Shown in pieces: positions 26,155-35,671 of a stretch of 64,000 nucleotides of DNA. The position numbers were made by a program, and so were the translations under genes. The stretch lies in NCBI RefSeq assembly GCF_008329985.2, contig NZ_CP038437.2, forward strand, positions 1,178,001 to 1,242,000, read 5' to 3'. Numbering within the stretch: position 1 is the first letter of the stretch; each line of letters opens with the position of its first letter. The notes under the pieces were generated by a model, which was not told where the DNA came from, ran no database searches, and worked only from the letters and a program-made list of their open reading frames with translations. Source of the stretch: Halomonas binhaiensis (GTDB taxonomy: Bacteria > Pseudomonadota > Gammaproteobacteria > Pseudomonadales > Halomonadaceae).

Positions 26155-27153
26155 ATGACCAAGCTTCTGATGGACAGGCCTTGTCGTTCCTTGTGGCTGG
26201 CGATAGGCGCCGGCTGTATGACATCGTCAATGATGGCGGCCTCCGTCGCCAGTGCGGCACCCCCCGAGCAGCGTCATGATCAGGTCGCGGGCTGGTTTCG
26301 CATGATGGTCGGTGGAGATGAGGTCACGGCGCTATACGACGGCTATGTCGGTATTGATACCGCACTGCTGTCCGGCCTCGATCAACAGCAGATTCGTGAG
26401 CGTCTGGATAGCCTGTTCATCGATAGCGAGAACGGTGTGCAGACGGCGGTCAATGCTTTCCTGGTACACACCGGAGAGCACCTGGTGCTGGTGGATGCCG
26501 GGTCTTCGGCGTGCTTTGGGCCGACCCTGGGGCATGTGCCCGACAATCTGCGAGCTTCCGGATACACGCCTGAAGATGTCGATACCATATTGATGACGCA
26601 CCTGCATCCGGATCATGTCTGTGGCCTGACAGACAGTGAAGGCAATGCCATCTATCCCAATGCTGAATTACGTGTCAGCCAGGCGGATGCAGATTACTGG
26701 TTGAGTGAGGAACAGGCGGCGGCTGCCCCTGAAGATGCCAAAGGCTTCTTCGAGATGGCACGCAATGCTGTCGCTCCCTATCAGCAGGCAGGGCGGCTTG
26801 AGACCTTCCAACCGGGAGATGAGCTGATGGACGGTGTGTCGGCTCAGGATACTTCTGGACATACTCCTGGCCACACCAGCTTCCTGTTCCAGAGCGAAGA
26901 TGATGACATGCTGGTATGGGGTGATGTGGTCCACAGTTACGGGGTGCAGTTTGCTGACCCTGGCGTGGCCATCGAATTCGACAGCGACCAGCAGCAGGCG
27001 ATTGCCGCCCGTCAGGCAGTATTGTCAGCCGCTGCGGAAGATCAGCATTGGGTGGCCGGGGCGCATATGCCGTTCCCCGGCATCGGCCATGTGGTACGTG
27101 ATGGCGAGGGCTATCGTTGGTTGCCAGTGGAGTATGGCCCAGTCAGTGAATGA
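26155..27153 (+). CDS. Exported metallo-beta-lactamase-fold hydrolase
   Basis: This 332-residue protein opens with a basic then hydrophobic leader and an Ala-x-Ala cut near residue 35 (SVASAAPP), so export to the periplasm is likely. The metal-binding motif MTHLHPDHVCGL is at about 142-153. Further ligands are in TSGHTPGHTSFL and in VVGDVV-type sequence (VWGDVVHS). The C-terminal His is in VAGAHMPFPGIGHV. This resembles the MBL subgroup of lactonase/hydrolase-like proteins next to oxidoreductases. Substrate is unknown. The next gene starts 27 bp after it. Confidence 0.9.
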   Translation: MTKLLMDRPCRSLWLAIGAGCMTSSMMAASVASAAPPEQRHDQVAGWFRMMVGGDEVTALYDGYVGIDTALLSGLDQQQIRERLDSLFIDSENGVQTAVNAFLVHTGEHLVLVDAGSSACFGPTLGHVPDNLRASGYTPEDVDTILMTHLHPDHVCGLTDSEGNAIYPNAELRVSQADADYWLSEEQAAAAPEDAKGFFEMARNAVAPYQQAGRLETFQPGDELMDGVSAQDTSGHTPGHTSFLFQSEDDDMLVWGDVVHSYGVQFADPGVAIEFDSDQQQAIAARQAVLSAAAEDQHWVAGAHMPFPGIGHVVRDGEGYRWLPVEYGPVSE

Positions 27154-27179
27154 CATATGCATTCAGGGAGAAACGAAGA

Positions 27180-28187
27180 ATGAAAGTCGTGACCCTCAAG
27201 GCCCCAGGTGGGCTCGATAATCTGGTGGTGGAAAAGCGTGAGGCTCCGGGAGAACCGGGGCCTGACGAGATTCGTGTACGCCTGCATGCCAGTTCGCTCA
27301 ATTTCCATGATTACGGCGTTGCTATTGGTGCCATTCCCACTGCGGATGGTCGTATTCCCATGGCGGATGGAGCCGGGGTCGTCGAGGCCGTAGGTGACGG
27401 TGTGACGGATTTCTCGGTAGGCGATGCCGTGGTGTCGACATTCTTTCCAACATGGTTGGAAGGACCTGCGCGCGTCGGCGATTTTTCCACCACCCCGGGG
27501 GATGGTGTCGATGGCTATGCCCTGGAGAGCGTGGTACGCCCGGCGACCTGGTTCACGCATCAGCCCAAGGGCTATTCCCATGAGGAATCTGCCACGCTGA
27601 CCACGGCAGGTCTTACCGCATGGCGAGCGCTGGTTGCTGATGGCGGGCTCAAGGCCGGCGACACGGTGCTGGTGCTGGGAACGGGAGGTGTCTCGATCTT
27701 TGCTCTGCAATTCGCAAGGATGATGGGAGCGCGTGTGATCGCTACGTCTTCATCGGAGGAAAAACTGGAGCGGCTCAAGGCCATGGGGGCCGAGCATGTG
27801 ATTCATTATCGTCAGGAGCCCGAGTGGGGGCGCAAGGTAAAGGAAATCACTGCGGGCGTCGGTGTCGATCATGTGGTCGAGGTGGGCGGCCCTGGAACCT
27901 TGCCGCAGTCGATCGAGGCAGTGCGCATTGGTGGGCATATTTCACTGATAGGTGTACTGACAGGACGCCAAGGAGACATTCCTACCGCCAAGCTGATGGC
28001 CAAGCAGGCGCGTTTGCAGGGGTTGATCGTTGGCAGCCGGCGTCAACAGATGGAAATGATCCAGGCCATCGAAGCCTGTGGCATGAAACCGCTCATCGAT
28101 AGCAGTTTTGCTCTGGAAGACATTGCTGCAGCCTTTCGTCACCAAGAATCTGGCAAGCACTTCGGCAAGATTTGCCTGAACTGGTGA
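27180..28187 (+). CDS. MDR-family zinc-independent alcohol dehydrogenase-like oxidoreductase
   Basis: The 335-residue protein has the MDR N-domain (NFHDYGVAIGAIPTADGRIPM, MADGAGVVEAVGDGV) and the Rossmann motif VLVLGTGGVSIFALQFARMM at about 160-179. SIEAVRIGGHISLIGVLTG is the later part. It matches the group of NAD(P)-dependent oxidoreductases without structural zinc. GGGAG lies nine bases before the ATG at 27180, which I prefer to an in-frame ATG at 27150. It follows the MBL gene closely, so the pair may act on one substrate. Confidence 0.9.
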   Translation: MKVVTLKAPGGLDNLVVEKREAPGEPGPDEIRVRLHASSLNFHDYGVAIGAIPTADGRIPMADGAGVVEAVGDGVTDFSVGDAVVSTFFPTWLEGPARVGDFSTTPGDGVDGYALESVVRPATWFTHQPKGYSHEESATLTTAGLTAWRALVADGGLKAGDTVLVLGTGGVSIFALQFARMMGARVIATSSSEEKLERLKAMGAEHVIHYRQEPEWGRKVKEITAGVGVDHVVEVGGPGTLPQSIEAVRIGGHISLIGVLTGRQGDIPTAKLMAKQARLQGLIVGSRRQQMEMIQAIEACGMKPLIDSSFALEDIAAAFRHQESGKHFGKICLNW

Positions 28188-28215
28188 CAGGCCGCAGCAA
28201 TCGGCGTGGCTTTCC

Positions 28216-28235
28216 GCGCCTGGAACACCAGGCGC
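28216..28235. terminator. Hairpin between convergent genes
   Basis: GCGCCTGG (28216-28223) and CCAGGCGC (28228-28235) form a perfect 8-bp stem with a 4-base loop. It follows the dehydrogenase stop and faces the VOC gene. Confidence 0.6.
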
Positions 28236-28298
28236 TGGATACATGAGGCTAGGCCTTGTCTTGAAAGTCGACGAGCGTAGGCACTTTTCAACCAGGCC

Positions 28299-28718
28299 CT
28301 AAGCCTCTTTCTCGCAGTTGACCATCCAGGCAACGCCAAAACGGTCCGTCAGCATGCCGAAGCGCTTGGCCCAGAAGGTTTCTTCCATCGGCATCTGTAT
28401 GGTGGCGTTGTCGGATAACGCCTGGAACAGGCGCTCGGCCTCTTCGGGAGTATCGACGCCCAGGGTCAGGCTGATGCCTTTGATGCCTTCGAAGGGCGCA
28501 GGACAATCGGGCGAGACATCCGATCCCATCAGCACATGGCCGTCGACCACCAGGCGGGCATGCATGATCATTTCCCGGGACGTGACGGATATCTGTTCAT
28601 CGTCGGGGGCCTCGGCATAGGTGAACATGGCAACGATCTCGCCACCAAGGGTGCGCTGGTAGAACTCGAAGGCTTCGCGACAGTTGCCATCGAAGGTCAG
28701 GTAGGCATTGAGCAACAT
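28299..28718 (-). CDS. VOC/PhnB-like protein (DUF1428-type glyoxalase superfamily)
   Basis: This 139-residue protein begins MLLNAYLTFDGNCREAFEFY and continues TLGGEIVAMFTY, then HARLVVDGHVLMGSD and DRFGVAWMVNCEK. That is the PhnB-like branch of the vicinal-oxygen-chelate superfamily. AGGAG lies eight bases before the ATG at 28718. No full metal-ligand triad can be asserted. Function is unknown, although such proteins often sit with DGPF/ECF genes, as is the case nearby. Confidence 0.9.
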   Translation of the reverse strand: MLLNAYLTFDGNCREAFEFYQRTLGGEIVAMFTYAEAPDDEQISVTSREMIMHARLVVDGHVLMGSDVSPDCPAPFEGIKGISLTLGVDTPEEAERLFQALSDNATIQMPMEETFWAKRFGMLTDRFGVAWMVNCEKEA

Positions 28719-28872
28719 GAGTCTTTCTCCTGGGGGTAAATGACATTGGGTGAAGGACATCTTGATGGATGACGTCATGTAGTCGAATGAAAGCGTGCAG
28801 ATTCGACAACGCTTGAAACATGACTAGGCAATATTGCGCGATAGCGCCTTCTGGAAGCGCAGATTCCTTGGC

Positions 28873-29177
28873 TCAGGGGCGCCAGGCCAATGGATGATCC
28901 GCATTGAGCACACCATTTTCATCCCAGTCGTTCCAACCACTGAAAGGGATGGGAGCATCGCTGTCGAGCCGTTGCAGGCGGCGTATCCAGCCTGCCTTCT
29001 CGTCTTCCAGACGGACGCGAAATTCACTCTCGTCCTGATAGCTGACACCACTGCCCTGTATACCGTAGATCACGTGCGGCGATAGCACCGTCATACCTAG
29101 GTAATACAATGAGCAATGCAGAGGCCACAGCAAGGTCGCCATGTCGCCGCCACGGCCATTGTGGGTGAAGGCGAGAG
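28873..29177 (-). pseudogene. NAD(P)H-dependent quinone oxidoreductase remnant (C-terminal part only)
   Basis: The frame AFTHNGRGGDMATLLWPL, then HCSLYYLGMTVLSPHVIYG and FSGWNDWDENGV...DHPLAWRP, is the C-terminal third of a flavodoxin-like NAD(P)H oxidoreductase (KefF/YwrO type). The FMN-binding N-terminal portion is missing. Homology-like sequence stops near 29172-29178, where the opposite-strand LysR remnant begins. The genes were probably divergent before a deletion joined their distal halves. Confidence 0.75.
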
Positions 29178-29396
29178 GCGGTATTGCCATGCTACCTGGC
29201 AGATGCCGAACCATCCCTGTGCCGGCTTGGCGAGCCTATCCATGAGCTTGCAACCGATCTGTGGCTACTGACGCATCCTGACTTGCGCCGAGTGGCACGT
29301 ATCCGTGCCTTCATGACTTTCATGGCTGATGCACTGGCAGCCCGGTCGATGCAGCTCGACCCGGATGTCGATTCTCCAGACCTTCATTCGAGATAA
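29178..29396 (+). pseudogene. LysR-family regulator remnant (C-terminal part only)
   Basis: AVLPCYLADAEPSLCRLGEP, then ELATDLWLLTHPDLRRVARI and RAFMTFMADAL, is the conserved end of a LysR effector domain. The DNA-binding half is absent. It starts exactly where the quinone oxidoreductase remnant on the other strand ends. No ribosome site supports translation of the fragment. Confidence 0.75.
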
Positions 29397-29453
29397 CAGT
29401 GAGGCACAGCCAAGCTGGGCCAGCTACTTTTCGAATAGCGAGGAGGGAAGATC

Positions 29454-29813
29454 ATGCAATACATGCTGATGTGCTGTATCGAAGAATCGCTTTGGGAGGC
29501 ATTGCCAGAGGCTGAGCGGGCTGGGGTCATGGAGGATTACAATGTCCTGATCCAGGATATGGTGACCAGCGGGACGTATCGCGGCGGTGCTCGTTTACAG
29601 TCGACGGTCAGCGCGACGACGCTGCGTCAGAATAATGGAGAACTGACGATGGTGGATGGGCCCTTTATCGAAAGCCGAGAGCAATTGGGTGGCTTTCATG
29701 TGGTGGAATGCCGTGATCTTGACGAGGCACTGGCCCTGGCTCGGCGTATCCCGCCGCTGCGCGTTGGAGGTTCGGTGGAAGTGCGGCCGGTGGATCCGGC
29801 GTATCGGCTGTGA
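29454..29813 (+). CDS. DGPF-domain (YCII-related) protein
   Basis: The 119-residue protein begins [20 protein letters not shown] and contains [20 protein letters not shown], the DGPF motif of the YCII-related family. The C-terminal [18 protein letters not shown] is typical too. GAGGAGG lies just before the ATG. It overlaps the sigma factor gene by four bases. DGPF proteins are the known partner genes of ECF42 sigma factors, so it probably modulates or is controlled by that factor. Confidence 0.92.
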   Translation: MQYMLMCCIEESLWEALPEAERAGVMEDYNVLIQDMVTSGTYRGGARLQSTVSATTLRQNNGELTMVDGPFIESREQLGGFHVVECRDLDEALALARRIPPLRVGGSVEVRPVDPAYRL

Positions 29814-31018
29814 ACCTTGACACTCTCTACCGGCGTGAGTACGGGCATCTGCTGGCCGGGCTGATTCGTCGCTTTGGTGATTTCTCCCTGGCCGAGGATG
29901 CGCTGCAGGCTGCCTTCGAGGCGGCAATGGTCCAGTGGCCCAAGGAAGGAGTTCCAACAACGCCAATATCCTGGCTGTCGGCCACGGCGCGGCATAAGGC
30001 GCTGGACCAGTTGCGTCACCGCCAGATGCGCGAGCGCAAGTCGAATGAACTGGCCAGTCATGTCGAACTACTGCTCGCAGATGACCCTGATGAGCCGGAA
30101 CCTCTGGACAGCCTGCGGCTGATGTTCACCTGCTGCCATCCGGCTCTGGGGCGACCGGCACAGGTTGCCTTGACGCTGCGCACACTCGCCGGGTTGACCA
30201 CCGAGGAAATAGCTCGGGCTTTCATGGTGCCAGTGCCGACACTGGCCCAGCGTCTGGTGCGAGCCAAGGCCAAGATTCGCGATGCCGGCATTCCGTTTGA
30301 CGTACCCGATGGTGATGCCCTGAGCGAGCGCCTGGACGCTGTACTGGCTGTCATCTACCTGATCTTCAACGAAGGTTACGCCGCGAGCCAGGGAGAGCGC
30401 GTGGTGCGGAATGATCTGTGTCAGCAAGCGATAGAGCTGGGGCGCCAACTGGTAGGGTGGTTGCCGGCAGAAAGCGAGCCGCGTGGCCTGCTGGCCTTGA
30501 TGCTGCTGCACCACTCTCGGCGAGATACTCGTACTGACGAGGCGGGGGATCTGGTGCTGCTGGAGGATCAGGACCGGTCACGCTGGGATAGCGAGGCAAT
30601 CGAGGAGGGCATGGCCCAGATCGGTTTGGCAATGCATAGTACCGCTCTGGGGCCCTATACATTGCAAGCGGCCATCGTCTCTCATCATGCCAGGGCGGCA
30701 ACGGCGGAGGAAACGGATTGGCGACGTATTGCAGCGCTCTATAGCCTGCTCTATCGCATGCAGCCGAGTCCCGTTGTGGCACTCAATCGTGCTGTGGCAG
30801 TGGCCATGGCCGATGGCCTGGAGCAGGGGCTGGATCTGCTCGATCAGGTTCATTTGACAGACTATCACCTGCTGCCGGCCACCCGTGCTGACCTGTTGCG
30901 TCGTCTCGGTCGCTTGTCTGAAGCCGCTGAACAATATCGTCAAGCTCTGAGCCTGGTGACTCAGGAGCCAGAGCGACGTTTCCTTGAGCGGCGCCTGGCG
31001 GAAGTCACGGGAGGCTGA
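29810..31018 (+). CDS. ECF42-type RNA polymerase sigma factor with long C-terminal extension
   Basis: The 402-residue protein has sigma region 2 ([40 protein letters not shown]) and region 4 ([40 protein letters not shown]). It then has about 220 residues of helical repeats ([13 protein letters not shown] and [18 protein letters not shown]), a TPR-like C-domain. This layout and the DGPF gene just upstream define group ECF42. The start is a GTG overlapping the DGPF stop. ECF42 factors lack an anti-sigma gene and are thought to be controlled by the C-domain. Confidence 0.93.
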   Translation: MNLDTLYRREYGHLLAGLIRRFGDFSLAEDALQAAFEAAMVQWPKEGVPTTPISWLSATARHKALDQLRHRQMRERKSNELASHVELLLADDPDEPEPLDSLRLMFTCCHPALGRPAQVALTLRTLAGLTTEEIARAFMVPVPTLAQRLVRAKAKIRDAGIPFDVPDGDALSERLDAVLAVIYLIFNEGYAASQGERVVRNDLCQQAIELGRQLVGWLPAESEPRGLLALMLLHHSRRDTRTDEAGDLVLLEDQDRSRWDSEAIEEGMAQIGLAMHSTALGPYTLQAAIVSHHARAATAEETDWRRIAALYSLLYRMQPSPVVALNRAVAVAMADGLEQGLDLLDQVHLTDYHLLPATRADLLRRLGRLSEAAEQYRQALSLVTQEPERRFLERRLAEVTGG

Positions 31019-31073
31019 GAGAATGATTGGACTAGCCTGGTAAGCAGGTCTGATTGCGATCAAGGAGGATGGA

Positions 31074-32171
31074 ATGATCCAGGTACATCGGCAGAGCTAT
31101 CCTTCTTCGGTTTCTGGCAAGCGTATTGCTCTGACCCTGGGGAGTGGTGGCGCACGTGGCTATGCCCACATAGGCGTGATCGAGGAACTGCTGGCACGGG
31201 GCTATGAGATCACCGCGATCGCCGGCTGTTCGATGGGCGCGCTGATCGGAGGGATCTATGCCGCCGGACAGCTTGAGGCCTATCGCCAATGGTCGGAGGA
31301 ACTGAGTACCTTCGGCGTGCTGCGCCTGCTGGATGTGACCTTCGGTTCCATGGGAGCCATGCATGGCAAGAAGGTCATGGGCAAGATCGAGTCATTCATC
31401 GGCGATATCCAGATCGAGGACCTGCCTATCCCTTTCACTGCTGTTGCCACTGACCTGGTGCGCCAGCGAGAGGTGTGGTTTCAGCGTGGTCCTCTGCTCA
31501 AGGCTATCCGAGCATCCATTGCCATCCCCGGGGTGTTCACGCCGGTAGAAGATGAGGCTCGTTTTCTGGTGGACGGAGGATTGCTCAATCCCTTGCCGAT
31601 CCTGTCCACGGTATCTGAAGACGCCGATCTGATGATGGCCGTCAATGCGACAGCCATCAATGCAGCGAATGTGACGCTCCGGGATTTGCTGCCCGAAGAG
31701 AATGCCGAGGCTGAATCCAGCTCAAAATCCCATTCAAGGCCGTTTGCAAAGTCCAGTGCAAAGCGCCTGTTTCTTGGAGAGCTTCGTCGAAGTGGGCGGC
31801 AGACCCCTCTGAAGGAGGAGAGTGATGATGCCGAGGTTCATGAGCTAAACGATGATGAAAAAGAAGAGGCCACCCATCGGCTATTGGCCTCGGTGCGTCG
31901 CGCCGCAGAGGCAGATCGTGCCGAACGTGGCGTAGCGGCGCTGGGCAAGAAGGAGTGGAGTCGGTTGGCGATGATTCTGATGTCTTTCGATGTCACCCAG
32001 GCTGCGCTGGCACGCTACAAGATCGCTGGGTGTCCACCGGATATTCTGGTGGAGATACCCAAGTCAGTATGTGGATCCTTTGAATTCCATCGTGCCCATG
32101 ACCTGATTCGCCTGGGACGCCACTTGACCAGCCAGGCGTTGGATCGCCTGGAGCGCTATACGGACGGTTGA
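31074..32171 (+). CDS. Patatin-like phospholipase family protein
   Basis: The 365-residue protein has the oxyanion loop GSGGARGYAHIGV at residues 23-35, the nucleophile elbow GCSMG (Ser53), and the catalytic Asp in FLVDGGLLNPLP (Asp167). These form the Ser-Asp dyad of patatins. A charged low-complexity stretch (roughly 207-270) rich in Ser, Glu and Arg separates it from a C-terminal helical part. A strong AAGGAGG precedes the ATG. It resembles RssA-like cytoplasmic patatins extended at the C-terminus. Probable acyl hydrolase of membrane lipids. Confidence 0.92.
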   Translation: MIQVHRQSYPSSVSGKRIALTLGSGGARGYAHIGVIEELLARGYEITAIAGCSMGALIGGIYAAGQLEAYRQWSEELSTFGVLRLLDVTFGSMGAMHGKKVMGKIESFIGDIQIEDLPIPFTAVATDLVRQREVWFQRGPLLKAIRASIAIPGVFTPVEDEARFLVDGGLLNPLPILSTVSEDADLMMAVNATAINAANVTLRDLLPEENAEAESSSKSHSRPFAKSSAKRLFLGELRRSGRQTPLKEESDDAEVHELNDDEKEEATHRLLASVRRAAEADRAERGVAALGKKEWSRLAMILMSFDVTQAALARYKIAGCPPDILVEIPKSVCGSFEFHRAHDLIRLGRHLTSQALDRLERYTDG

Positions 32172-32219
32172 TAGAAGTGTGCCAGGTCGCGGGCCTGATG
32201 AGGCCTTCAGCATCATGTA

Positions 32220-32633
32220 CTAACCAGCACAGCGCTGACCTGATGCATAGCTATCACGCAGGAAACTTTCGAGCTCGATGCGCGCCTCCTCCAGGTTATA
32301 GCCATGCAGGTCGAGGCCTGCTTCCCAGGAAATTTCACCGCGCTTGAGCTGACTACGGGTGCGATAAGGCAGGTCGGGCAGGGCGAAGTCGAGATATTCC
32401 GATGGGCGCACGGCTTCAACACGACCATCGGAAGTGCGACCTGTGACGCTGTTGTCAGCACTGAGAGCAGCCGCACGACGTGCGGCTGCTGCGGGATCCA
32501 GCTCATCATTGTCGGCGCGGCGTCGTTTGCCAGGATCAGCCTGGTTGGTCTTGATGCGTCGTACGCCAGCCTGTTTCAGGGCCTGACGAAAGGCATTGAT
32601 TTCATCATCGGGCGGAGGCTGGTGTCGACTCAT
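32220..32633 (-). CDS. Smr-domain protein, C-terminally truncated
   Basis: The 137-residue protein matches SmrA/SmrB-like proteins through DDEINAFRQALKQAG, RPSEYLDFALPDLP and EAGLDLHGYNLEEARIELES. The Smr domain starts LDLHG as expected. It stops after RCAG, where the rest of the domain, including the HGKG-like motif, should follow, about 55 residues. A one-base change of phase reads RC-VLV and then stops soon. The gene is probably inactive as a nuclease, if made. It may be a recent truncation. The start could also be a TTG two codons upstream. Confidence 0.75.
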   Translation of the reverse strand: MSRHQPPPDDEINAFRQALKQAGVRRIKTNQADPGKRRRADNDELDPAAAARRAAALSADNSVTGRTSDGRVEAVRPSEYLDFALPDLPYRTRSQLKRGEISWEAGLDLHGYNLEEARIELESFLRDSYASGQRCAG

Positions 32634-32830
32634 GGGCAATACAGAACTGGGTTTTGGCAGGGCTGCACAGTATAACGTGCCAAGGTGGCGGCGATAACCG
32701 CTTCTTTGTGACGCCTCGTTCGTACAGATTGCCGTGTGAGAACAGCAATCGTGCGGGGTTTTCGCTACAATCTCGAACGCGGTCGGGCTAGCTGATCGCT
32801 TATCGTTAACCCTATCGACAGGATTGCCCC

Positions 32831-33784
32831 TTGGCCGATACCGCTTCCAATGCCTCTACGCTGGTGCTCGATGACAAAGCCCTGGCCGAAGGCCTGATCA
32901 CTTTGCGCGATTGTTTACGCTGGGCCACCAGTGAATTCCACCTGGCCGGCCTGACATATAGCCATGGTACGGACTCAGCCTGGGACGAAGCTGTCGCCTT
33001 GATACTCGGTGCCCTGCACTTGCCTTGGGACGTGGATCCCAGCGTGCAGGAGGCGCGTCTGCTGCCGATGGAGCGGGAGCGTATCGTATCCCTGGTTCGC
33101 GCACGTATCAGCGACCGCCGACCGTTACCCTACCTGCTGGGCGAGGCATTCTTTGCTGGCCTGAGCTTTGTGGTGGATGAACGCGTGCTGATTCCGCGCT
33201 CGCCCATTGCTGAACTGATCGAAGATGGCTTCCAGGCCTGGTTTCCCGAGGAGCCGCCGGCACGCATCCTGGATTTGTGCACGGGCTCTGGCTGCATCGG
33301 TATCGCTGCGGCCCATTACCTGGCAACGGCTGAAGTGGACCTGGCGGATATCAGCCAGGATGCGCTGGCAGTGGCCCGGGCCAATATCTCCCGCCATGAT
33401 GTAGGACGCCGGGTGCGTGCGGTGCATAGCGATGTCTTCGATGGCCTGCAAGGGCAGCGTTATGACCTGATCGTATCCAACCCCCCGTATGTCGATGCGC
33501 GTGACCTGGCCAACATGCCAGCAGAATTCCGTCATGAACCAGGGCTGGCGCTGGGAGCGGGGGATGATGGCCTGGATATTGTGCGTCGCATCCTGCGCGA
33601 GGCTCGCGAGCACCTTACGGATCGCGGTGTGCTTATCGTCGAGGTGGGCAATTCTGACCACCACCTGGAAAAGGCCTTTCCTGAAGTGCCTTTCCTGTGG
33701 CTCGAATTCGAGCGTGGCGGCCAAGGAGTGTTTGCCCTTGCCGCTGATGAACTCGACGCCCATGCGGCGTCCTTTGCCTCCTGA
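32831..33784 (+). CDS. prmB: Ribosomal protein L3 glutamine methyltransferase PrmB
   Basis: PrmB methylates a glutamine of ribosomal protein L3 using S-adenosylmethionine. The 317 residues include [23 protein letters not shown], the SAM motif [16 protein letters not shown], and the catalytic [36 protein letters not shown] is also specific to the PrmB/HemK group. The only in-frame start is a TTG at 32831 with AGGA upstream; a stop lies just before it. It is followed 57 bp later by aroC, the order seen in many gammaproteobacteria. Confidence 0.95.
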   Translation: MADTASNASTLVLDDKALAEGLITLRDCLRWATSEFHLAGLTYSHGTDSAWDEAVALILGALHLPWDVDPSVQEARLLPMERERIVSLVRARISDRRPLPYLLGEAFFAGLSFVVDERVLIPRSPIAELIEDGFQAWFPEEPPARILDLCTGSGCIGIAAAHYLATAEVDLADISQDALAVARANISRHDVGRRVRAVHSDVFDGLQGQRYDLIVSNPPYVDARDLANMPAEFRHEPGLALGAGDDGLDIVRRILREAREHLTDRGVLIVEVGNSDHHLEKAFPEVPFLWLEFERGGQGVFALAADELDAHAASFAS

Positions 33785-33841
33785 AATGGCTCCCTGAAAC
33801 CTGTTGATGAGAAATTCAGGCCGAACGACTGAGGAACGCCC

Positions 33842-34927
33842 ATGTCTGGCAATACTTTCGGCAAGCTGTTCACTGTAACCACCTTCGGCGAAAGCCATGG
33901 CCCTGCATTGGGGGCCATCGTCGATGGTTGTCCTCCGGGTATGCCTCTGTGCGAGGAAGACCTGCAGCATGATCTGGATCGCCGCCGTCCGGGGACATCC
34001 CGGCATACTACCCAGCGTCGCGAACCGGATCAGGTAAGGATTCTGTCTGGTGTGTTCGAAGGTGTCACCACCGGCACTCCGATTGGTCTGCTGATCGAGA
34101 ATACCGATCAACGTTCCAAGGATTACGGCAAGATCAAGGACCAGTTCCGGCCGGCGCATGCGGACTACACCTATCACCACAAGTACGGCGTTCGTGATTA
34201 TCGAGGCGGAGGGCGTTCGAGTGCCCGGGAGACTGCCATGCGTGTGGCAGCCGGAGCCATCGCCAAGAAATACCTGGCTGCCCAGGGCATCCAGGTGCGT
34301 GGTTACATGAGCCAGCTTGGGGACATTGCCATCGAGTTGCGTGACTGGGAGGCGGTGGATAGCAATCCCTTCTTCTGCCCTGATCCTGACAAGCTGCCGG
34401 AACTCGAGGCCTATATGGATCAACTGCGACGTGACCAGGACTCGGTAGGGGCTCGTGTGACTGTCGTGGCCGAGGGCCTACCGCCTGGACTGGGTGAGCC
34501 GATCTTTGATCGCCTGGATGCTGAGCTGGCCCATGGGCTGATGAGCATCAATGCAGTGAAAGGCGTCGAGTTCGGCGATGGCTTTGGTGTCGTGACTCAA
34601 CGAGGCAGTGAGCATCGTGATGAAATGACCCCTGAAGGCTTCCTGTCCAATCATGCTGGCGGTGTGCTGGGGGGAATTTCCAGTGGCCAGACGCTTATCG
34701 CTCATCTGGCGCTCAAGCCGACTTCCAGCATCACCATTCCCGGACGTTCCATCGACGTGCATGGAAACCCCGTGGAAGTGGTCACCAAAGGTCGCCATGA
34801 TCCCTGCGTTGGCATTCGTGCCACTCCCATCGCCGAAGCAATGATGGCGTTGACCCTGATGGATCATCTGCTGCGCCATAGAGCACAGAATCTGGATGTA
34901 GAAGTGTCGACTCCGCGCCTGCGCTAG
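33842..34927 (+). CDS. aroC: Chorismate synthase AroC
   Basis: The enzyme converts EPSP to chorismate using reduced FMN and is the last shared step before tryptophan, phenylalanine and tyrosine. The 361-residue sequence has [20 protein letters not shown] at the N-terminus, [37 protein letters not shown], and ending [20 protein letters not shown]. All are chorismate synthase signatures and length is normal. GAGGAA precedes the ATG. A stem-loop follows the gene. Confidence 0.97.
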   Translation: MSGNTFGKLFTVTTFGESHGPALGAIVDGCPPGMPLCEEDLQHDLDRRRPGTSRHTTQRREPDQVRILSGVFEGVTTGTPIGLLIENTDQRSKDYGKIKDQFRPAHADYTYHHKYGVRDYRGGGRSSARETAMRVAAGAIAKKYLAAQGIQVRGYMSQLGDIAIELRDWEAVDSNPFFCPDPDKLPELEAYMDQLRRDQDSVGARVTVVAEGLPPGLGEPIFDRLDAELAHGLMSINAVKGVEFGDGFGVVTQRGSEHRDEMTPEGFLSNHAGGVLGGISSGQTLIAHLALKPTSSITIPGRSIDVHGNPVEVVTKGRHDPCVGIRATPIAEAMMALTLMDHLLRHRAQNLDVEVSTPRLR

Positions 34928-34955
34928 GTCATTCTGGAGAAGTCATTCCAGGTAC

Positions 34956-34981
34956 GCAGCCAGTCTTGCCAGACTGGCTGC
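34956..34981. terminator. Stem-loop after aroC
   Basis: GCAGCCAGTCT (34956-34966) and AGACTGGCTGC (34971-34981) form a perfect 11-bp stem with a 4-base loop. It lies 29 bp after the aroC stop. No T-run follows. Confidence 0.6.
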
Positions 34982-35065
34982 AATCGACTGCTACACTCAG
35001 GGTACCGGAATACAGGTCCAGGTGACTGGTACTACCGGTACTAATAGGTAGATGAAGAGGCCGCC

Positions 35066-35479
35066 ATGAAGATCAATGTCGAGTTCGACCTCACCCCCGA
35101 GGAGTTTCGCCAGGCACTGGGCCTGCCCAATATCGAGGCATTCCAGCAAGATCTGCTTGACCGGATTCAACGCCAGATGGAATCCGGAGTGGAAGGCTAT
35201 GATCCAATGAGCCTGATGCAGCCTTTTCTCCAGCAGCCCGCGTTGCAGCAAGGGCTTTCCCAAGGGCTGGCCAGCTTTGGCAACTATCAGAAAATGATGC
35301 TCGATATGCTCACCCAGGCAGCTAGCCGTGCCCGTGCGAGCAGTCACGAAAACCATGAAGATGATACTGCCACAGACGACAGTGCCGCCAAGGCAGCATC
35401 GGCGAGCCGATCCTCGGCCTCGGCCAGTTCTCGCACCAAGCGCAGCAGCTCAACACGTAGCGGGAGCAGTAAATCCTGA
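35066..35479 (+). CDS. DUF6489-like protein near PHA genes
   Basis: This 137-residue protein begins MKINVEFDLTPEEFRQALGL, followed by a Gln/Leu-rich helix, then a long Ser/Ala/Arg/Lys tail from about residue 92 to the end. The head resembles proteins annotated DUF6489. The basic Ser-rich tail is like that of the phasin encoded next. Position 190 bp before the phasin gene and ahead of phaC suggests a part in PHA granule biology, which is inference. AGAGG lies before the ATG. Confidence 0.8.
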   Translation: MKINVEFDLTPEEFRQALGLPNIEAFQQDLLDRIQRQMESGVEGYDPMSLMQPFLQQPALQQGLSQGLASFGNYQKMMLDMLTQAASRARASSHENHEDDTATDDSAAKAASASRSSASASSRTKRSSSTRSGSSKS

Positions 35480-35671
35480 TACGCAAACTGGCAATGATAT
35501 GGAGGCTGCCAAGGAAGAACCCGGGATTTGGCTCCTGTCATGGAATTGTCATTGCGGGTATGCCAGACTGAAGTTTGCTGCGATGCAGCACGACCATTTT
35601 TCTGATGGCTCACGACTTGACCGATTGCAATCCCACAGGCCATTACCACTTGATATCAGGAGGATAAGGCC

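Noticed and set aside
25968..26162. 64-codon minus-strand frame between LysR and MBL genes
   Set aside because: It overlaps the MBL start and promoter region, has no ribosome site, and reads the repeat as RA residues.
29184..29396. Possibility that the LysR remnant is a true small gene
   Set aside because: It begins abruptly in the middle of a conserved domain, with no start or ribosome site.
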